Shown piece after piece: positions 25,441 to 34,159 of a DNA stretch of 55,371 nucleotides. The translations under genes were made by a program, and so were the position numbers. How positions within the stretch are numbered: the stretch's first letter is position 1; every line of letters begins with the position of its first letter. The notes below the pieces were generated by a model. That model was not told where the DNA came from. It saw only the letters and a list, made by a program, of their open reading frames with translations, and searched no databases. The stretch is from assembly GCA_017849555.1 (NCBI GenBank), contig JAFIGU010000046.1:1-55371 (forward strand). Direction: 5' to 3'. Origin of the DNA: Sphingomonas sp. Its GTDB lineage: Bacteria > Pseudomonadota > Alphaproteobacteria > Sphingomonadales > Sphingomonadaceae.

Positions 25441-25866
25441 TTACTGGCGGTCGATCACCGCCGCGGTCATGCGGGAAAGGCAGACGAGCTTGCCGGCATC
25501 GTCCTCGATGCGGATCGTCCACACCTGCGTCGTGCGGCCGAGCATCTCGGCTGTGGCGGTGGCGTGGACATGCCCCGACATCGCCGGGCGCATATGGTTG
25601 GCGTTGATCTCCAGCCCCACCGTCACCTTGCCCTCGGGCACCGCCATGAAGCCGGCGACCGAGGCGACCGTCTCCGCCAGCGCCACCGAAGCGCCGCCGT
25701 GGAGCCGTCCGAACGGCTGGTGGGTGCGCGCGTCGACCGGCATCCGCGCGCGCATCCAGTCATCGCCATAATCGGTAAATTCGATCCCGATCAGCCCCGG
25801 CAGCGCGTTGGTGCCGAGCGCGGTGAGCTGCGCGAGATCGACCGGCTGGGTCCAGATCGCCGCCAT
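25441..25866 (-). CDS. PaaI-type hotdog thioesterase
   Basis: 141 residues. Hotdog fold with GRLHGGASVALAETVASVAGF, the PaaI/YdiI-type HGG helix with the catalytic Glu, and GLEINANHMRPAMSGHVHATA in the last strands. Members hydrolyse acyl-CoA or aryl-CoA thioesters in the cytoplasm; the substrate here is unknown. Its ATG overlaps the proS stop (TGATG), so translation is coupled, and it is 12 nt ahead of fumarase. Confidence 0.85.
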   Translation of the reverse strand: MAAIWTQPVDLAQLTALGTNALPGLIGIEFTDYGDDWMRARMPVDARTHQPFGRLHGGASVALAETVASVAGFMAVPEGKVTVGLEINANHMRPAMSGHVHATATAEMLGRTTQVWTIRIEDDAGKLVCLSRMTAAVIDRQ

Positions 25867-27398
25867 CAATAAGCCCTCCCGATCAGCACGCGCTCGACCG
25901 CCGGCGCCCCGGTGTAGATCCCCGCGCCCGCCGTCTCGCCCAGAACCACCGGGGCGTTGCGGATCGTGAGCTTGAGCGCCTTCAACCGCTCGACCACCTG
26001 ATCGAGCGCCGCGCCGGTCGGCCGCGACCAGGCGACATCGGCCCAGCCCGGCTTGGCCGCGCTCTCGACGAACATCGCCTCCACCCCGGCCCAATCGTCG
26101 ACGCGGGTGATATTGGCCTCGAGCCGCGCGCGCGCTTCGGCGTGGAGCCCGGACTGGATCTCCTCCAGCAGCGCCGCCGCCGCGCCGACGAAATCGTCGC
26201 GCGCGATGACGCGGCTGTCGAGCTTGCCGTCCTCGCGATACAGCCGGTCGCGGCGCAGCACCGAGACATTGCCGCCGGCGACATCGCGCCCGCCGACCTC
26301 GATTACGATCGGCGCGCCCTTCTTCACCCAGCCCCAGCGCTTGTTGGCCGCCTTGGCCTGTTTGAGATCGAGCAGCGCGCGTACCGGCTCGCCCAAAGCG
26401 GAAAGCTTCGCCAGCTCGCCCTGCAGCCCGCGGCAATAATCGACGATCGCCTCATCCTCCGGCTGATCGCGCAGCATCGGGACGATTACGATCTGCCACG
26501 GTGCGATCTTCGGCGGCACGCGCAAGCCGTCGTCGTCGCCGTGGACCATGATGATGCCGCCGATCATGCGGGTCGACACGCCCCAGCTCGTCGTATTGGC
26601 GAATTCGAGCTCGCCCTCGGCATTCTGGAAGCGAATGCCCTGCGCATGCGCGAAATTGGTGCCGAGGAAGTGCGAGGTGCCGGCCTGCAGCGCCTTGCCG
26701 TCCTGCATCATCGCCTCGATCGAATAGGTCGCGACCGCACCGGGGAAACGCTCGTTCTCCGGCTTCTCGCCCGCTACCACCGGCAAGGCGAGATCGTCCT
26801 CGGCGAAGCTGCGATAGACCTCCAGCATACGCTGCGTCTCCTCGCGCGCCTCATCGGCGCTGGCGTGGGCGGTATGCCCTTCCTGCCACAGGAATTCGGC
26901 GGTGCGCAGGAACATGCGGGTGCGCATTTCCCAGCGGACGACATTGGCCCATTGGTTGATCAGCACCGGCAGGTCGCGCCACGATTGCACCCAGCGCGCG
27001 AAGGCGGTGCCGATCACCGTCTCGCTCGTCGGGCGGACGACGAGCGGCTCCTCCAGCTTGGCCTCGGGATCGGGGACGAGCCCGCCCTTGCCGTCCGCCA
27101 CCAGCCGGTGATGCGTGACGACCGCCATCTCCTTGGCGAAGCCGTCGACATGCTCGGCTTCCTTTTCGAAATAGGAAAGCGGGATGAACAAGGGGAAATA
27201 GCAATTTTCGTGGCCGGTCGCCTTGATCCGATCATCGAGCAGCCGCTGGATGCGTTCCCAGATGCCATAGCCCCACGGGCGGATCACCATGCAGCCGCGC
27301 ACGCCCGATTCCTCGGCCATGTCGGCCTCGGCGACGACGGTCTGATACCATTGCGCGAAATCGCCGTCGCGCGTGACGGAAAGGGCGTGCTTGATCAT
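25866..27398 (-). CDS. proS: Proline--tRNA ligase, archaeal/eukaryotic (type 3) class
   Basis: 510 residues. Class II synthetase motifs: motif 1 region GCMVIRPWGYGIWERIQRLLDD, motif 2 RWEMRTRMFLRTAEFLWQEG, the TSE in VVRPTSETVIG, and motif 3 TSWGVSTRMIGGIIM. The anticodon-binding domain follows, and the chain ends in Tyr, a mark of type 3 ProRS. Alphaproteobacteria usually carry the short bacterial type 2 (about 440 residues), so this is unusual. In type 3 enzymes the C-terminal domain binds zinc through cysteines, but the last 100 residues here contain none. It is the first gene of the proS-thioesterase-fumarase unit. Confidence 0.9.
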   Translation of the reverse strand: MIKHALSVTRDGDFAQWYQTVVAEADMAEESGVRGCMVIRPWGYGIWERIQRLLDDRIKATGHENCYFPLFIPLSYFEKEAEHVDGFAKEMAVVTHHRLVADGKGGLVPDPEAKLEEPLVVRPTSETVIGTAFARWVQSWRDLPVLINQWANVVRWEMRTRMFLRTAEFLWQEGHTAHASADEAREETQRMLEVYRSFAEDDLALPVVAGEKPENERFPGAVATYSIEAMMQDGKALQAGTSHFLGTNFAHAQGIRFQNAEGELEFANTTSWGVSTRMIGGIIMVHGDDDGLRVPPKIAPWQIVIVPMLRDQPEDEAIVDYCRGLQGELAKLSALGEPVRALLDLKQAKAANKRWGWVKKGAPIVIEVGGRDVAGGNVSVLRRDRLYREDGKLDSRVIARDDFVGAAAALLEEIQSGLHAEARARLEANITRVDDWAGVEAMFVESAAKPGWADVAWSRPTGAALDQVVERLKALKLTIRNAPVVLGETAGAGIYTGAPAVERVLIGRAY

Positions 27399-27487
27399 AA
27401 CGCGCGCGCTTACCGTGCGTTGCCGCGTTCGTCACCTGCGGACTTGTTCGCCCCGGCCGCAGGCAGATTCAGACCGACGGTTCCCAA

Positions 27488-27571
27488 CCGTCATGCCCGG
27501 CTCGACCCGGCATCCAGAGTCTCGGGAAGGTGTTTGTGGCTCTGGATGCCGGGTCAAGCCCGGCATGACGG
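27488..27571. repeat. Long palindromic repeat, CCGTCATGCCCGGC family
   Basis: Arms of 32 nt (27488-27519 and 27540-27571) are inverted copies with only a couple of mismatches, separated by 20 nt. It lies between the divergent proS and DMT-transporter genes. Confidence 0.85.
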
Positions 27572-27631
27572 CATGAATTTCTAGAACCTCGTCCGTTGTG
27601 TTCTCACAGCCGGTGCGGCACTGGCGATCGC

Positions 27632-28540
27632 ATGGGGAGCGGGGATCACCAGCATGTCGCGCGCGCGATCGGGCTGCGGCTGACCTCCGCGGCGCTGTTC
27701 GCGGGCATGAGCGCGCTGATCAAGCTCGCCGAGGCGCAAGGCGCGACGCTCGCCGAGATCATGTTCTGGCGCCAGTTCATCGCGACACTGCTGGTGCTGG
27801 CGATCGTCGGCGTCGGGCCGGGGTTCGGCTCGCTCGCCACGCAACGGCTCGGCGCGCATATTTTGCGCTGCACGCTCGGCCTCGCCTCGATGACGCTCAA
27901 TTTCGCCACGGTGATGCTGCTCCAGCTCGCCGAGGCGACGACATTGGGGTTTTCGATGCCGATCTTCGCAACGATCCTCGGCGCGTTCATCCTCCACGAG
28001 CCGACCGGCTGGCGGCGCTGGGCGGCGGTCTTCGCAGGATTCGTCGGGGTGATGATCGTCACCCAGCCGGGGAGCGGGCATATCCCGCCGCTCGGCGTCG
28101 CGACCGGCCTCGGCGCGGCCTTGCTCAGCGCGATCGTCTCGATCCTGTTGCGCACGATCGGCAAGACCGAAAGCGGGCTGACGACGGTCTTCTGGTTTTC
28201 GGCGCTGTCGCTGGTGCCGCTCGGCGCGATCTATCCGTTCTTCGCTCAGGCGCATGATGCGCGCGGCTGGGGGACGCTGCTCGCGATCGGGCTGCTCGGC
28301 GGCGCGGCGCAGATCGCGATGACGCGCTCGCTCCATCTGGGGCAAGTCAGCGTGGTGGTGCCGATGGATTACACTGCCTTGCTATGGGCGACCCTGCTCG
28401 GCGGGTTGCTGTTCGATCACCTGCCCACTCCGGCGACCTGGATCGGCGCGCCGCTGATCATCGCCTCCGGCCTCTACATCGTATGGCGCGAACATCGCCG
28501 CCGCGTCGAGGAATCCCGGCTTGCGATGACGCCGGGCTGA
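27632..28540 (+). CDS. EamA/DMT family transporter
   Basis: 302 residues from the ATG at 27632. About ten hydrophobic helices form two EamA halves: the first runs from LTSAALFAGMSALIKLAE to AVFAGFVGVMIVT, the second from LGAALLSAIVSILLRTIGKT to APLIIASGLYIVWRE. The second half contains VSVVVPMDYTALLWATLLGGLLFDHLP, the typical DMT end segment. Such inner-membrane carriers export metabolites, often amino acids or S-adenosylmethionine-like compounds; substrate unknown. The start could also be a GTG at 27596; neither has a clear ribosome site. Confidence 0.85.
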   Translation: MGSGDHQHVARAIGLRLTSAALFAGMSALIKLAEAQGATLAEIMFWRQFIATLLVLAIVGVGPGFGSLATQRLGAHILRCTLGLASMTLNFATVMLLQLAEATTLGFSMPIFATILGAFILHEPTGWRRWAAVFAGFVGVMIVTQPGSGHIPPLGVATGLGAALLSAIVSILLRTIGKTESGLTTVFWFSALSLVPLGAIYPFFAQAHDARGWGTLLAIGLLGGAAQIAMTRSLHLGQVSVVVPMDYTALLWATLLGGLLFDHLPTPATWIGAPLIIASGLYIVWREHRRRVEESRLAMTPG

Positions 28541-28585
28541 AGCCCCGGGTTGAAGCAACGCCGCGCTTCGGCCACGATCGCTGAC

Positions 28586-30334
28586 ATGCGTTCCATCCTT
28601 GCTCCGGCAGCTATGCTGCTGATCGCCGCGGCCCCAGCGCCCTCGCCCACCCCCCCGACCGCCGACACGCGCTTCGACCGGATCTGGCAGGACGAATGGG
28701 CGTGGCGCGAGAAGGAGGGGATTGCCGATCACGCCCCCGGCACGGTCGAGGCGCATATCGCGGATGATTCGGCCGCGGCGCACGCCCGCCGGCTCGCTTA
28801 TTGGCGCGACGTGCTGACGAAGCTCGATGCGATCGATCCCAAGACGCTCTCGCCCGATACGCTGACCGACTGGCAGGTCTATCGCGCGCAGATCGCCAGC
28901 CAGGTTGACGACGAGACGTTCCGCGAGTTCGAAAAGCCGGTCAACGGCGATAGCGCTTTCTGGTCCGATCTCCAGGGCGTCGCGCGGGGCAATTTCGCCA
29001 ATGGCGAGCGTGATTACCGCAACTATCTGTCATGGCTCGGCGATATCCCGGGCTTCTTCGCGCAGGAGACCGACAATATGAAGGCCGGGCTTGCGCGCGG
29101 CTTCACCCCGCCCGCGGTGGTGATGCAGGGGCGCGAGAAAGGCGTGGCGGAAATCGCCGGCGCGACCGATCCGACCAAAGTCTCTTATTACGAGCCCTTC
29201 ACCAAATTGCCCGCCACGATGCCCGCGGCGACGCAGGAGGCATTGCGCGCCGCCGCGCGCAAGGTGATCGCCGATCAGGTGATCCCGGCACACCAGCGAC
29301 TGCTGGCGTTTCTCCAGCAAAGCTATTTTCCGGGGCTGACCAAGCAACTCGGCGCGGACAAATATCCCAACGGCGCGGCTTATTACCAAAGCCGCATCCG
29401 CGTTTACACGACGACCGACCTGACCCCCGATGCGATCCACCAGCTCGGGCTCGCGGAGGTCGCCAAGATTCGCGCCGAGATGGAAAAGGCCAAGGCCGAC
29501 GCCGGATTCAAGGGCGATCTCCCTGCCTTCCTCACTTTCATCCGCACCGATCCGCAATTCCACCCGACCACCGGGGATCAGTTGCTCAAGGAAGCGGCGT
29601 GGCATGCCAAGCGCTTCGACGGCATGGCCGCGAAATGGTTCGGCCGGCTGCCGCGCCAGCGCTTCGCGATCATCGAGGTGCCGCCACAGATCGCGCCTTA
29701 TTACACCTCGGGGCGCGGCGGGCCGGGGGTCTATCTGGTCAACACCTATGACCCGCAATCGCGCTCGCTGCCGCAGCTTCCCGCGCTGACGCTCCACGAA
29801 AGCGCGCCGGGCCATGCGTTCCAGATGCCGCTCGCGGCGGAGAACAAGGCACTCAAGCCGTTCCGCCGCAACAGCTATATCTCGGCGTTCGGCGAAGGCT
29901 GGGCGCTCTATTGCGAGCGGCTGGGCGACGAGATGGGCTTCTATCGCACGCCTTATGAGCGGTTCGGGATGCTCTCCTACCAGATGTGGCGCGCGGCGCG
30001 GCTGGTGGTCGATACCGGGATCCACACCAAGGGCTGGACGCGCGAACAGGCGCAGCAATTCCTGCGCGACAATACGGCGCTGCCCGAGCGCGAGATCGTC
30101 TCCGAGGTCGATCGCTATATCGGCTGGCCGGGGCAGGCGTTGAGCTATTATCTCGGCGAGCTGACGATCCAGAAGGTGCGCGCCAAGGCCGAAAAGGCGC
30201 TCGGGCCGAAATTCGACATCCGGCATTTCCACGATACCGTGCTGTCGCTCGGCTCGGTCCCGCTGCCGGTGCTCGAAGCGCGAATCGATCGCTTCATCGC
30301 CGAAGGCGGCCCTTCGCCCTATCCTGAAGGTTGA
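28586..30334 (+). CDS. DUF885 family secreted protein, probable metallopeptidase
   Basis: 582 residues. An N-terminal signal peptide (MRSILAPAAMLLIAAAPAPS) is followed by a helical domain typical of DUF885. The motif HESAPGH at 404-410 resembles the M3/M32-like HExxxH zinc site, and EGWALYCERL downstream matches the third-ligand helix of such peptidases. Family members are annotated as uncharacterised, but the motifs make zinc peptidase activity in the periplasm likely. Length and layout are normal for the family. It is 45 nt behind the transporter gene. Confidence 0.82.
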   Translation: MRSILAPAAMLLIAAAPAPSPTPPTADTRFDRIWQDEWAWREKEGIADHAPGTVEAHIADDSAAAHARRLAYWRDVLTKLDAIDPKTLSPDTLTDWQVYRAQIASQVDDETFREFEKPVNGDSAFWSDLQGVARGNFANGERDYRNYLSWLGDIPGFFAQETDNMKAGLARGFTPPAVVMQGREKGVAEIAGATDPTKVSYYEPFTKLPATMPAATQEALRAAARKVIADQVIPAHQRLLAFLQQSYFPGLTKQLGADKYPNGAAYYQSRIRVYTTTDLTPDAIHQLGLAEVAKIRAEMEKAKADAGFKGDLPAFLTFIRTDPQFHPTTGDQLLKEAAWHAKRFDGMAAKWFGRLPRQRFAIIEVPPQIAPYYTSGRGGPGVYLVNTYDPQSRSLPQLPALTLHESAPGHAFQMPLAAENKALKPFRRNSYISAFGEGWALYCERLGDEMGFYRTPYERFGMLSYQMWRAARLVVDTGIHTKGWTREQAQQFLRDNTALPEREIVSEVDRYIGWPGQALSYYLGELTIQKVRAKAEKALGPKFDIRHFHDTVLSLGSVPLPVLEARIDRFIAEGGPSPYPEG

Positions 30335-30352
30335 CCGCCGTACTTTATTCTT

Positions 30353-30448
30353 CGTCATTCCCGCGAAGGCGGGAATCCATTCGCGCTGAGGTTGCGTTCT
30401 AAGCCGATAGGCCAGCCAGAATGGATCCCCGCCTGCGCGGGGATGACG
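30353..30448. repeat. Paired REP-like repeat
   Basis: CGTCATTCCCGCGAAGGCGG (from 30353) faces GAATGGATCCCCGCCTGCGC (from 30419, continuing into GGGGATGACG). These are two inverted copies of the same unit with about 36 nt between, placed between the DUF885 gene and the end of mobA, which converge. Confidence 0.8.
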
Positions 30449-30455
30449 GTGATAG

Positions 30456-30968
30456 TCAGGCGCGCGCCAAGGCCGCCAGATCCTCGGGCCGGTTGATATT
30501 GGCGATCTCCGGCGCGTCGACCCGCACCGCCCCGATCGCCGCACACCACGCGCGCATCGAGCGGTCCGGGTCCGCCCGCAATCGCGCCGCCAGCGCATCG
30601 CCAAGCCCCGCCGGCCAGCACCCGATGATCGGCGTATCCGCGACGAACGCCGCGCCCGGCGCTGCAGCCAGCCTCGCCAGCACCTCCGCCGGGACGAACG
30701 GCGTATCGCACCCGATCGTCAGCACCGCCGCGAACCCCCGCGCCTCGGCATAGCGCAGCGCCCCGCATATCCCGCCGAGCGGCCCCAGCCCCGGCGCCGG
30801 GCAATCGGCGATCCCCTCCGCCCCCGACAACGCGACCTCGGCGACGAACGGCGCCAGCGTCGCCCGCGCGTGATCCGCCAGCGCGACGCCGCCGAGCAAC
30901 GCGCGTGCCTTGTCGCTGCCGAATCGGCGCGACTCGCCCCCGGCGAGCACCACGCCGAGCAGTTTCAC
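30456..30968 (-). CDS. mobA: Molybdenum cofactor guanylyltransferase, MobA-like
   Basis: 170 residues from a GTG at 30968, which overlaps the fdhD stop as GTGA and has GGAGG in front. Nucleotidyltransferase features: GVVLAGGESRRFGSDKA (NTP loop and Lys), PGLGPLGGICGALRYA and TIGCDTPFVP with the metal-binding Asp. It is somewhat shorter than E. coli MobA (194). MobA attaches GMP to molybdopterin to give the bis-MGD form used by formate dehydrogenases and DMSO-reductase-type enzymes. Coupling to fdhD supports that role. Confidence 0.88.
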   Translation of the reverse strand: MKLLGVVLAGGESRRFGSDKARALLGGVALADHARATLAPFVAEVALSGAEGIADCPAPGLGPLGGICGALRYAEARGFAAVLTIGCDTPFVPAEVLARLAAAPGAAFVADTPIIGCWPAGLGDALAARLRADPDRSMRAWCAAIGAVRVDAPEIANINRPEDLAALARA

Positions 30969-31759
30969 GCCTCCACCTCGAGCATCGCATCCGGCCGCGC
31001 GAGCACGGTGAGCTTGAGCCCGCAATCCCGCGCCCGCGCGATCGCGAGGCTAGTCGGCGCGGAGATCGTCACGAGCTGCGGGCATTGCGCCAGCGCCGCC
31101 TTCTCGACCAGTTCATAGGAGCAGCGCGAGCTGAGCAGCGCGAACCCGCCGTCCCAGTCCGCCCCGGCACGCAGCATCGCGCCGATCAATTTGTCGAACG
31201 CATTGTGCCGCCCGACATCCTCGCGCACCGCCACCAACCTGCCGTCGGCGGCGACCCGCGCGGCGGCGTGAACCGCCCCGGTCGCGCGGTTGAGCGGCTG
31301 ATGTGCCCGCAATGTCGCCAGCGCGGCGAAGACCGCCCCGTCCGTCGCGCGCGGCGTCGCCTTCACCGGCGGCAACGGACGGATCGCCTGCGCCAGATTC
31401 TCGATCCCGCACAGGCCGCACGAGGATTCCGACACGCGATGCCGCGCCCGCTCCACCACCCGCTCGGCGCAGTCGGCGGCCAGCGTCACGCGCAGCAGAT
31501 CGCCGTCGTCACGCGTGTGGCGATCGATCTCGATCACCTGGTCGGCGCGCGTCACCAGCCGCTCGGCAAAGGCGAAGCCGGTGACGAAATCGTCGAGATC
31601 GGCCGGGGTGGCCATCATCACCGCATAGCCGATGCCGTTGAACTCGATCGCCACCGGCCGCTCGACCGCGACCGCGCGCGCGATCGCGTCCGGCGGTTCG
31701 CCATCGGCGTGGATGCGGCGGAACGGGATATCGATCGCCGGGGGCGTGTGATCGTGCAT
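30965..31759 (-). CDS. fdhD: Formate dehydrogenase accessory sulfurtransferase FdhD
   Basis: 264 residues from the ATG at 31759 (AGAGG upstream). Features: AIEFNGIGYAVMMATPADLDDFVTGFA, the sulfur-carrying pair C114-x-x-C117 in SSCGLCG, AFDKLIGAMLRAG after RHN, and a LLSSRCSYELVEKAA region. FdhD takes sulfur from IscS and loads it on the molybdenum cofactor of formate dehydrogenase. No formate dehydrogenase structural gene is in the window, so its target must be encoded elsewhere. Coupled to mobA by a 4-nt overlap. Confidence 0.92.
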   Translation of the reverse strand: MHDHTPPAIDIPFRRIHADGEPPDAIARAVAVERPVAIEFNGIGYAVMMATPADLDDFVTGFAFAERLVTRADQVIEIDRHTRDDGDLLRVTLAADCAERVVERARHRVSESSCGLCGIENLAQAIRPLPPVKATPRATDGAVFAALATLRAHQPLNRATGAVHAAARVAADGRLVAVREDVGRHNAFDKLIGAMLRAGADWDGGFALLSSRCSYELVEKAALAQCPQLVTISAPTSLAIARARDCGLKLTVLARPDAMLEVEA

Positions 31760-31844
31760 GTGCCTCTTTATCACGAACGGAAACCTTGCGTCGCCGTAAC
31801 AGCCTATCGACGCGCGCATCGACGCGACGCTATAGCCCCGCGGC

Positions 31845-32441
31845 ATGACGACCAAGCCCCTCGACGACGCTGCGCTCGACCAGCTGTTCCGCACCGCCCG
31901 CACCTATAATGGCTACACCGACCAGCCGGTCAGCGAAGCCGAGCTCCGTGCGATCTGGGATCTGATGAAGATGGGGCCGACCTCGGCCAACCAGATGCCC
32001 GCGCGGCTGGTGTGGTGCGTCAGCGACGAGGCCAAGGCCAAGCTCGCCGCCGCCGCGTCGGAGGGCAACCGCCCCAAGATCCTCGCCGCCCCGGTCAGCG
32101 TCGTGATCGGCATGGACACCGATTTCCACGAGCATCTCCCCGAATTGTTCCCGCATGCCGATGCGCGCTCGTGGTTCGTCGGCAATGAGGCGCTGCGCAA
32201 CGAAAGCGCGTTCCGCAATTCGTCGCTGCAGGGCGGCTATTTCATCCTCGCCGCGCGTGCGCTCGGGCTCGATACCGGGCCGATGTCGGGGTTCGACGCC
32301 AAGCAGGTCGAGGCGGCGTTCTTCGCCGACCAGCCGACCGTGCGCGCCAATTTCATCTCGACGCTCGGCCACGGCGATCCGGCGACGATCTTCGCGCGCT
32401 CGCCCCGCCCGGCGTTCGAGAAGTTCAATCGTCTCGCCTGA
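31845..32441 (+). CDS. Nitroreductase family protein, RutE/malonic semialdehyde reductase-like
   Basis: 198 residues. RutE-type features: [38 protein letters not shown] (FMN-binding), [28 protein letters not shown], and [15 protein letters not shown] near the C-terminus. The family reduces malonic semialdehyde to 3-hydroxypropionate in the Rut pyrimidine pathway, using FMN and NAD(P)H; no other rut genes are nearby, so a more general reductase role is possible. Divergent from fdhD and followed directly by tsaB. Confidence 0.87.
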   Translation: MTTKPLDDAALDQLFRTARTYNGYTDQPVSEAELRAIWDLMKMGPTSANQMPARLVWCVSDEAKAKLAAAASEGNRPKILAAPVSVVIGMDTDFHEHLPELFPHADARSWFVGNEALRNESAFRNSSLQGGYFILAARALGLDTGPMSGFDAKQVEAAFFADQPTVRANFISTLGHGDPATIFARSPRPAFEKFNRLA

Positions 32442-33057
32442 TCGCCCCCGCACGCTCGTCATCGACACCGCGACCGCTGCCTGCTCGGTCGCGCTGATCG
32501 AGGGCGGCCGCGTGATCGATTCGCGCCACGCCGTGGTCGGACGCGGGCACGCCGAGCGGTTGGTGCCGATGATCGCCGAACTGGTCGACGGCGGCCGCGC
32601 GCCGCATATCCTGGTCGACGTCGGGCCAGGGAGCTTCACCGGCATCCGCGTCGGCATCGCCGCTGCGCGCGGGCTGGCGCTCGGCTGGGGCGCGCGGGTC
32701 GACGGCTATCGCTCAACCTCGCTCATCGCCGCCGCCGCAATCGCGGGGGGCATCGCCGCGCCGCTTGCGGTGGTACTGGAAGGGGGGCACGGTGAGCTGT
32801 TCATGCAGCCGTTCATCGCCCCCCTCGCCCCCGATGGCCCGCTCGTCTCGCTGCCCCCTGCCGAGGCGCTCGCCGCGCTCGGCGCGCGCGCCGCGGTAGG
32901 CAGCGGAGTGCGCTGGCTCGCCGCGCTCGACGCGACGCTGACGCTCCACGACGCGCTCCCCGATGCGAAGGCCGCGATCCTGCTGCCCGATGCGCTCGCC
33001 ACCCTCCCCGCGCGCCCGCTCTACGGCCGCGCGCCCGACGCCAAGCTGCCGGCATGA
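32428..33057 (+). CDS. tsaB: tRNA t6A biosynthesis protein TsaB, start codon unclear
   Basis: The body is a clear Tsa[62 protein letters not shown], ending in [13 protein letters not shown]. TsaB is the actin-fold partner of TsaD and TsaE that makes threonylcarbamoyladenosine at position 37 of ANN-decoding tRNAs. The real start should fall close to the LVIDTATA block, but no ATG, GTG or TTG lies in frame there; the nearest is a GTG about 200 nt upstream inside the nitroreductase gene. The coordinate given is a tentative ATC. A frameshift in the C5 run at about 32445 or a rare start are alternatives. Overlaps rimI by 4 nt. Confidence 0.78.
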   Translation: MVSPDRPRTLVIDTATAACSVALIEGGRVIDSRHAVVGRGHAERLVPMIAELVDGGRAPHILVDVGPGSFTGIRVGIAAARGLALGWGARVDGYRSTSLIAAAAIAGGIAAPLAVVLEGGHGELFMQPFIAPLAPDGPLVSLPPAEALAALGARAAVGSGVRWLAALDATLTLHDALPDAKAAILLPDALATLPARPLYGRAPDAKLPA

Positions 33058-33527
33058 GCACCTCGCTGCGCATGATTGATCTCGTCGCCGGCAGCGCCGC
33101 CGATATCGCCGCGGTCGAGACGGTGATGACCGAGGCGTTCGATCCGCGCTTCGGCGAGGCGTGGACCCGCAGCCAGTGCATCGGGATCATGGGGATGCCG
33201 GGGGTGTGGCTGACGCTGGCGCGGGTCGACGGCGAGGTCGCCGCCTTCGCGCTCTCGCGCGCGATCCTCGACGAAGCCGAACTGCTGTTGATCGCGGTCC
33301 GCCCCGCGTTTCGCCGGCGGGGGATCGGCGCGGCGCTGCTGCGCGGTGTGATCGCCGACGCGCGCGCGCGCAACGTGACCCAACTCCATCTCGAGGTACG
33401 CGCGGGCAACGAAGCGGTCGCGCTTTATACCGCGCACGGCTTCGCCAAGGTCGGCGAGCGGCGCGCTTATTATCGCGGGCGCACCGGGCAGAGCTTCGAC
33501 GCGCACAGCTACGCGGTCACGCTGTAA
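33054..33527 (+). CDS. rimI: Ribosomal protein S18 alanine N-acetyltransferase, RimI-like
   Basis: 157 residues, GNAT fold. Motif A is LLLIAVRPAFRRRGIGAALLRGVIADARARN with the acetyl-CoA loop R-R-x-G-I-G, and motif B is LEVRAGNEAVALYTAHGFAKVGERRAYYRG, the typical RimI ending. The ATGA overlap with tsaB and this neighbourhood are classic for RimI, which acetylates the N-terminal Ala of ribosomal protein S18. Confidence 0.9.
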   Translation: MSTSLRMIDLVAGSAADIAAVETVMTEAFDPRFGEAWTRSQCIGIMGMPGVWLTLARVDGEVAAFALSRAILDEAELLLIAVRPAFRRRGIGAALLRGVIADARARNVTQLHLEVRAGNEAVALYTAHGFAKVGERRAYYRGRTGQSFDAHSYAVTL

Positions 33528-33588
33528 GAGGTTGCCCCCTGCCGCCCGGCCCGATAGCTCGGGGCGGAAGCAGCAAGGGAAACAACCG

Positions 33589-34152
33589 TTGATCGCCATC
33601 CGGCCCGCCCGCCCCGAAGACGCCGCCGCCATCGCCGCCATCTACGCGCCCTATGTCCTTTCCGGCACCGTCTCGTTCGAGACCGACGCGCCCGACGCGC
33701 GCGCGATGCGGGCGCGGATGAGCGCCTCCGACGGGCTCTACCCGTGGCTGGTCGCGACCTCCGGCGAAGGCGGGGACGCGCCGGTGGTGGCTTATGCCTA
33801 TGCCGGACGCTTCCGCGATCGCCCGGCCTATCGCTATGTCGTCGAAAGCTCGATCTATGTCGCCGGCGCGGTGCGCGGCAACGGCGTCGGGCGGCTGCTC
33901 TACGAAGCGCTGATCGATACGCTGCGCGCACAGGGTTTCACCCAGGCGATCGGCGTCATCTCGCTACCCAACGACGGATCGATCTCGCTGCACGAAGCGG
34001 TCGGCTTCCGCCGCGCCGGGGTCTATCGCGAGATCGGCTATAAACAGGGCCGGTGGATCGACGTCGGCTTCTGGCAGTGCGAGTTGAACGACAGCGTCGT
34101 CCCCCCGGTCGAGCCCAAGCGCTTCGCCGATATCGGGGTGGTGCGGGACTGA
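33589..34152 (+). CDS. GNAT acetyltransferase, phosphinothricin/methionine-sulfoximine type
   Basis: 187 residues from a TTG at 33589, with AAGGGA 9 nt upstream; a frame extension to 33532 has no good site. Features typical of the Pat/MddA group: IRPARPEDAAAIAAIYAPYVLSGTVSFET, AYAGRFRDRPAYRYVVESSIYVAGAVRGNGVGRLLYEALI, and SISLHEAVGFRRAGVYREIGYKQGRWIDVGFWQ. These acetylate methionine sulfoximine, phosphinothricin or similar amino-acid analogues. It follows rimI by about 60 nt on the same strand. The native substrate is not decided by sequence. Confidence 0.87.
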   Translation: MIAIRPARPEDAAAIAAIYAPYVLSGTVSFETDAPDARAMRARMSASDGLYPWLVATSGEGGDAPVVAYAYAGRFRDRPAYRYVVESSIYVAGAVRGNGVGRLLYEALIDTLRAQGFTQAIGVISLPNDGSISLHEAVGFRRAGVYREIGYKQGRWIDVGFWQCELNDSVVPPVEPKRFADIGVVRD

Positions 34153-34159
34153 GAGAGGC

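Noticed and set aside
27488..27571. Riboswitch or T-box leader of proS
   Set aside because: The structure is a long near-perfect hairpin shared in style with other intergenic repeats, and it lies upstream of proS without T-box or specifier elements.
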